Shown here piece after piece: positions 60,273 to 64,000 of a DNA stretch of 64,000 bases. Source of the DNA: CAKZYD01 sp039814715 (GTDB taxonomy: Bacteria; Pseudomonadota; Alphaproteobacteria; Sphingomonadales; CAKZYD01); assembly GCA_039814715.1 (NCBI GenBank), contig JBCCAR010000003.1:1-64000 (forward strand), given 5' to 3'. The position numbers and the translations under genes are program-made. Position 1 is the stretch's first letter. Each line of letters opens with the position of its first letter. The notes under the pieces were generated by a model that did no database searches, was not told the DNA's origin, and was given only the letters and a program-made list of their open reading frames with translations.

Positions 60273-61838
60273 TTATGCGGCGAGCGCCGCTAATGCGTTG
60301 GTGCGGTCTTGAAAGTCATAATACACAATCTTTGCATCCCCGTAGGTCTTTTGCACGTCTTGGCGATCTTTTGCCCAATCAGGGAGCGCAACAATCACCT
60401 TTCCTGGATGTGCTAAAACCGTGCTTAAAAGGGCATCGGCTTGGGCCGCAGCACTTTGGCCCGCTTGCCACCCACGCAGCAGGGCGCGGGTTTTGACATG
60501 CAAATCATAGGCATCTAGCAGGTGTTCTCCTGGAATGCCGCATTGTGGCTCGGTGGTCTGCCAGGGCCAGAAGACAAGCGCGCTGCGCGCCGCCAGGAAG
60601 GCGGTTGCGAGATGGCCGCCGCTAGGCGTGGGCGTTAAGTCTGGCACATAGGCGCCGGTATAGGCTGCCGCGTCTTTAGCCGGTAGGAGCGGATCGACCA
60701 AGATCAGTCTTGCGCCAGGATGCCGGCCCAGAAGGGGCGGTAGGTGCGCAAAGCCAAGTCCCATCGATAAAATCGTCTGAATGCCCGTGGTCTCAGGCCA
60801 ATCGCCATCGGCGCCTGACAGGCCGTGGCCCGGCGGGTTAATCGCTAAAGCTGGCCCGGGCAAAGCATCCAAGACAAGCTGATCGCACAGCCATTCAGAA
60901 CCAGCATCCGGCATAGCGAGCAAGGTTGGCTGCTGGCCAGGCTGTGAGTGAAAGGTTGTCAAACCGCCTTCAATGCGTCTCTTGCCCGTTTGCTGCAGTG
61001 CTGCGCGGTCCCAGCTTGTATCCCCCTGACCTCCTTGCAGTTTGGTTAGGGCGGCATCCAGCAACGGTTCCATCGTATCAAAGCGTTCGACGTGGGTGTC
61101 GCCTCTGCTTTCCAGCCGCCCAATATCGACCCAAAGCGGGTCTGATTTCACCGCGGTGATCAGGGTTTTGACGGCCAGCTGGTCCACATAGTCCTTGCCC
61201 ACCATAGCAAGCGCGGCGCCGTAGCCTCGGCGGTAGTTATCTTCGGCAGCAAGGAAATCCATGCATGCAACGTGAACATCTGCCGCAGGGCGAATGCCAA
61301 AGACCATACGCGCTGCTTCCTTGCGATTGTACCAAGGGAAAAACAGCGTCTGCTCGCGCATGCGCCACCATAATTGCATCAGATGGCGCGCATCATGGCT
61401 AGGCTCAAATGGTGGGAGATAGTTGTTTGCAAAATCGTCGCGGTCGGCCTGCGTATTAATCAACAAGCCGTTTAGGACAATACTGGCCACCTTCTCGGGG
61501 TGATGTACAGCGAGCGCAAGGCCAATTTTTGCGCCGGTATGATGGCCATAAATTGGCACGCTAGAAAGGCCTAGGGCTTCAATCAAAGCCGCCGTAGCAT
61601 CGCCGAAATCATCGATAGTGGGTGCGTCGATCGGCAGCGGATCAGATAGCCCATAGCCCGGGTGATCGGGCACGATACATGTAAAATATGCGCCCCAAGC
61701 CTGCATCAGGCCTTCGAGTTCTTCGGACGTGCGCGGGCTTTGATGCAACAGCAAGGCAGGCGGCCCATCGCCGCAGATACGCATATGGACATGGCGGCCT
61801 TCGACCAGGATAATTTTACGCTCGATGGATGTGGTCAA
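60273..61838 (-). CDS. two-domain alpha/beta hydrolase-like protein with His at the nucleophile position
   Basis: A 521-residue protein. Domain 1 (about residues 1-280) is a typical alpha/beta hydrolase: LLLHQSPRTSEE, VPDHPGYGLSDPLP, then YGHHTGAKIGLAL. The nucleophile elbow GxSxG reads GHHTG, so His100 replaces the catalytic serine. Domain 2 (about 290-521) repeats the pattern in eroded form: LLAMPDAGSEW, INPPGHGLSGADG, LSMGLGFA, with no clear nucleophile. It may be an esterase-like enzyme of altered mechanism or a binding protein. The start is TTG 61838 with AAGGAG 6 bp upstream. It lies between the TRAP transporter and Crp genes, suggesting use of the imported compound. Confidence 0.75.
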   Translation of the reverse strand: MTTSIERKIILVEGRHVHMRICGDGPPALLLHQSPRTSEELEGLMQAWGAYFTCIVPDHPGYGLSDPLPIDAPTIDDFGDATAALIEALGLSSVPIYGHHTGAKIGLALAVHHPEKVASIVLNGLLINTQADRDDFANNYLPPFEPSHDARHLMQLWWRMREQTLFFPWYNRKEAARMVFGIRPAADVHVACMDFLAAEDNYRRGYGAALAMVGKDYVDQLAVKTLITAVKSDPLWVDIGRLESRGDTHVERFDTMEPLLDAALTKLQGGQGDTSWDRAALQQTGKRRIEGGLTTFHSQPGQQPTLLAMPDAGSEWLCDQLVLDALPGPALAINPPGHGLSGADGDWPETTGIQTILSMGLGFAHLPPLLGRHPGARLILVDPLLPAKDAAAYTGAYVPDLTPTPSGGHLATAFLAARSALVFWPWQTTEPQCGIPGEHLLDAYDLHVKTRALLRGWQAGQSAAAQADALLSTVLAHPGKVIVALPDWAKDRQDVQKTYGDAKIVYYDFQDRTNALAALAA

Positions 61839-61861
61839 CGGGGGCTCCTTTTAAGGCCGCG

Positions 61862-63124
61862 TCAGAGGTGCCAGGTGATGAGGCCTGGGAAGAGTGTCAT
61901 CACTGCCACGAAGGCCGCAATGATCAAAAAGAAGGGCAGGGACGCGCGGGCAATGCGTGCAATGCTCTCGCCCGTCATTTCCTGCACGATGAAGAGATTG
62001 AAGCCCACCGGCGGCGTGATCTGCGACATCTCAACCACGATCACGATGAAGATGCCAAACCAGACAGGGTCGAACCCAGCATTCTGTACCAGCGGCAGCG
62101 CGATAGGCAGCGTCATGACAATGATCGAGAGACCATCCATCACCATGCCAAGGGCCACGTAGAACACTAAGAGCAGGGCAATCAGCGCAATGGGAGACAG
62201 GCCTAAGCCACTAATCATATCAGCCGCCGCTTGCGGCAACTGAAAAATCGCTACGACTTTGGACAAAAAGAAAGCGCCCGCCACGATCAGCCCGATCATG
62301 GCGCAGGTGCGCACCGTGCCCATCAATGCGTCCTTTAGACTGGATAGGCTAGCGCTGCGCTGGATGATGGTAATGACGAGAGCGCCAAAGACGCCGACCG
62401 CTGCAGCCTCCGTTGGCCCTGCAATGCCCGCATACATGCTGCCGATCACGACCGCGATGAGGCCAAAGACTGGGCCAAGCAAGGCGAGCCCTTTCAGACG
62501 CTCAGCCCAGCTTGCAGAGCCGCCTGGCTGGCGTCCTGCTGCGATAGCGATGTACACCATGTAGGATAGCGCAAGCACGAGGCCGGGCACGATGCCAGCG
62601 ACGAAAAGATCGATGATGGAGGTATCAGCGAGGACCCCATAAATGATCAAAATGATGCTTGGTGGAATGAGAAAACCAAGCGTGCCTGCGCCGCACAAGG
62701 AGCCAAGCGCGAGATCACGGCTATAGCCCCGGCTTTCCAGCTGCTTGAGCGTAATGCGGCCCACTGTTGCCGTGGTAGCGGCTGAGGAGCCTGACACAGC
62801 GGCGAACAGCGTGCAGGCAACAACATTGGTGTGAATGAGGCCGCCGCGCAGCCCGCTGAGCCAGGGCCTTAACCCTTCAAACAGAGCGTCCGCGAGCTTG
62901 GTGCGATAGAGGAGTTCGCCCATTAAGATAAACAACGGCAGCGCAGCGAGCTCCGGGGCATTTAAAGACCGCCACATGTCGCCCGCCAAAAATGCACCGA
63001 CGTCGCTGTCTCTGAACAGACTGAGGGACCCAGCGCCAACGGCGAGCAAGGCCATGCCAATCCAAAAGCCTGCTCCGAGCAGCACAATGAACAAGAACAC
63101 CATCGTGGAGACAATGGCGATCAA
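61862..63124 (-). CDS. dctM: TRAP transporter large permease (DctM)
   Basis: A protein of about 420 residues with 12 or so hydrophobic segments. Family blocks are APELAALPLFILMGELLYR near residue 58, SGSSAATTATVG near 110, GTLGFLIPPSIILIIYG, and EMSQITPPVGFNLFIVQ near the C-terminus. The start is most likely the TTG at 63124, which overlaps the DctQ stop (TTGA), or the ATG at 63103; the longer frame to 63280 runs through the DctQ gene and is not used. TRAP systems import organic acids with sodium. Confidence 0.92.
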   Translation of the reverse strand: MIAIVSTMVFLFIVLLGAGFWIGMALLAVGAGSLSLFRDSDVGAFLAGDMWRSLNAPELAALPLFILMGELLYRTKLADALFEGLRPWLSGLRGGLIHTNVVACTLFAAVSGSSAATTATVGRITLKQLESRGYSRDLALGSLCGAGTLGFLIPPSIILIIYGVLADTSIIDLFVAGIVPGLVLALSYMVYIAIAAGRQPGGSASWAERLKGLALLGPVFGLIAVVIGSMYAGIAGPTEAAAVGVFGALVITIIQRSASLSSLKDALMGTVRTCAMIGLIVAGAFFLSKVVAIFQLPQAAADMISGLGLSPIALIALLLVFYVALGMVMDGLSIIVMTLPIALPLVQNAGFDPVWFGIFIVIVVEMSQITPPVGFNLFIVQEMTGESIARIARASLPFFLIIAAFVAVMTLFPGLITWHL

Positions 63125-63630
63125 AGTGCTTGCTCTTCTTGCGCGCGCCCGCCGCTGTGCAACCGCAAAATGCGCGCGAGGCATGCCAGGCATAACGTGG
63201 TTGGCCCAATCGCCATGAGCAATTGCGGGTAAGCAAGCGGGGTTTGGGAGGGGAAATAAGACACTGTCCCCTGCGTCCATGTGGTCAGTCCGAAGCGCCA
63301 GAGGGCGGCTGCGAAGAAACCACTGACGATGAAGCCAAGAATGGATGTCGCCATATCAGTGTGCGGCCTGAAGCGCTGCGGTATGCGGCTGTGCAGCAGC
63401 AGCACCTGAATATGCGCCCCTTCCTTCATCGCCCAGCCAAGCCCGGTGAGCATGGAGAGGATAACAAGATAGCCAGCATATTCAGTCGCGAAAGGGATCG
63501 AATAGCTCAAGATGTTCCGGCAAATGATCTCCACCATTGCCAGGGTTGCAAGGGCAGCGATGTAGAATGCTGTCAAAGCGCCTGATGCATCGCAGATATG
63601 GTCAATTGCCTTGCAAATTCGGACGATCAT
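63121..63630 (-). CDS. dctQ: TRAP transporter small permease (DctQ)
   Basis: A 169-residue protein with four membrane helices and the DctQ signatures YAGYLVILSMLTGLGWAMKEGAHI and a C-terminal PLAYPQLLMAIG block. The ATG at 63630 overlaps the stop of the upstream dctP gene by 4 bp, and its own stop overlaps the dctM start. It assembles with DctM in the inner membrane. Confidence 0.9.
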   Translation of the reverse strand: MIVRICKAIDHICDASGALTAFYIAALATLAMVEIICRNILSYSIPFATEYAGYLVILSMLTGLGWAMKEGAHIQVLLLHSRIPQRFRPHTDMATSILGFIVSGFFAAALWRFGLTTWTQGTVSYFPSQTPLAYPQLLMAIGPTTLCLACLARILRLHSGGRAQEEQAL

Positions 63631-64000
63631 GGCGCCGCATTCAAAGAGGGGCGCTCTGTGACGGCTAGATAGGGCTCTAATATCGCGTCGGTGCCGCGGA
63701 CCGTGTCTGCAAAATCTTGCCACATGGGCCGCGCAACGGCGCGCATTTCTTCCATCATGATAGCGCTCGGCTTGATAATGGCCATGCCGTTCTCTTTTAG
63801 GATTTCGCGCGTGCGCGCATCATCTGCTTTTGCAATAGCCCAGAATTCTGGTTCTAGCCGGCGTGCTAGCGCTTCTAGAGCGGCTTGGTCTTCTTTACTC
63901 AAAGCGTCCCAAGCCACGTTTGAGACAACCATCATATTGGAGGCCCAATTGTGATTTGTGGCATAGGCCGTGTCGAGAAATTCCCAATATTTTTGCGCCA
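63627..64000 (-). CDS. dctP: TRAP transporter substrate-binding protein (DctP), C-terminal part
   Basis: The frame runs off the right edge, with about 124 codons seen. The visible residues (TNHNWASNMMVVSNVAWDALSKEDQ, then a helical C-terminus with MMEEMRAVARPMWQDFADTV) match the end of DctP-type periplasmic receptors, where the vvxS-xxWdxLs pattern is conserved. The signal peptide and ligand-binding part lie outside the window, so the substrate cannot be inferred. The stop overlaps dctQ by 4 bp. Confidence 0.88.
   Translation of the reverse strand, partial: AQKYWEFLDTAYATNHNWASNMMVVSNVAWDALSKEDQAALEALARRLEPEFWAIAKADDARTREILKENGMAIIKPSAIMMEEMRAVARPMWQDFADTVRGTDAILEPYLAVTERPSLNAAP

Overview
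The window is chromosomal DNA of an alphaproteobacterium with moderate-to-high GC. The evidence is the gene order mfd-sdhE-recG, the cysG-DUF2849-cysI-DUF934-cysH sulfate-assimilation operon, an NDUFS4-type complex I subunit, CoxG/XdhC factors, and two TTAA-N7-TTAA sites of the type bound by the alphaproteobacterial regulator CtrA. NhaB, a TRAP transporter and an Lpt/ceramide locus fit an aquatic, probably marine, oligotroph. The order cannot be fixed from the sequence. I see no phage, insertion sequence, integron or CRISPR array.

Layout. 0-1.7 kb is an eroded edge: the start of a GIY-YIG gene, a 21-codon remnant copied from the 3' end of a gene 1.5 kb away, an M48 lipoprotein protease and a decayed ABA4-like gene. 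1.7-8.9 kb is a leftward acyl-CoA catabolic operon (MDR reductase, DUF35 protein, SCP2-type thiolase, SDR, ThuA protein, acyl-CoA dehydrogenase, methyltransferase, small protein). 9-13 kb carries glutaminase, queC-queE, a C-methyltransferase-like gene and a candidate small RNA. 13-17.7 kb is assimilatory sulfate reduction. 17.7-24.5 kb is mfd, sdhE, recG and a DUF502 membrane protein.

25.1-34.7 kb is the most interesting locus. A probable bacterial ceramide synthase, a membrane di-iron lipid hydroxylase, lptG-lptF, a DUF2141 protein, a degenerate diacylglycerol-kinase-like protein, serine palmitoyltransferase, its dedicated acyl carrier protein and a fatty acyl-AMP ligase together look like a sphingolipid pathway interleaved with the LPS export permease. 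The expected 3-ketosphinganine/ceramide reductase is not here.

35-43 kb holds an EamA exporter, recX, a five-gene molybdenum-hydroxylase maturation operon without its enzyme, nhaB, a double cold-shock protein, a DUF192 protein and tRNA-Pro. 43.2-50.4 kb has a second candidate small RNA with the same design as the first (CtrA-type box, C-rich loops, terminator loop complementary to Shine-Dalgarno sequences), a 1076-residue surface lipoprotein with cadherin-like repeats and seven FG-GAP repeats, ndufs4, tRNA-Arg, an MFS carrier, a patatin and two small proteins. 50.4-53 kb has metC, a mercaptopyruvate sulfurtransferase and queF. 53-64 kb is a GntR-centred cluster (CpcT-like, DUF1838, MmgE/PrpD, HapK-like, SDR and membrane proteins), then a DUF3598-like protein, a Crp/Fnr regulator, a double alpha/beta hydrolase and a TRAP transporter cut by the window end.

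All calls come from reading the sequence and recalled family features; no database search was run.
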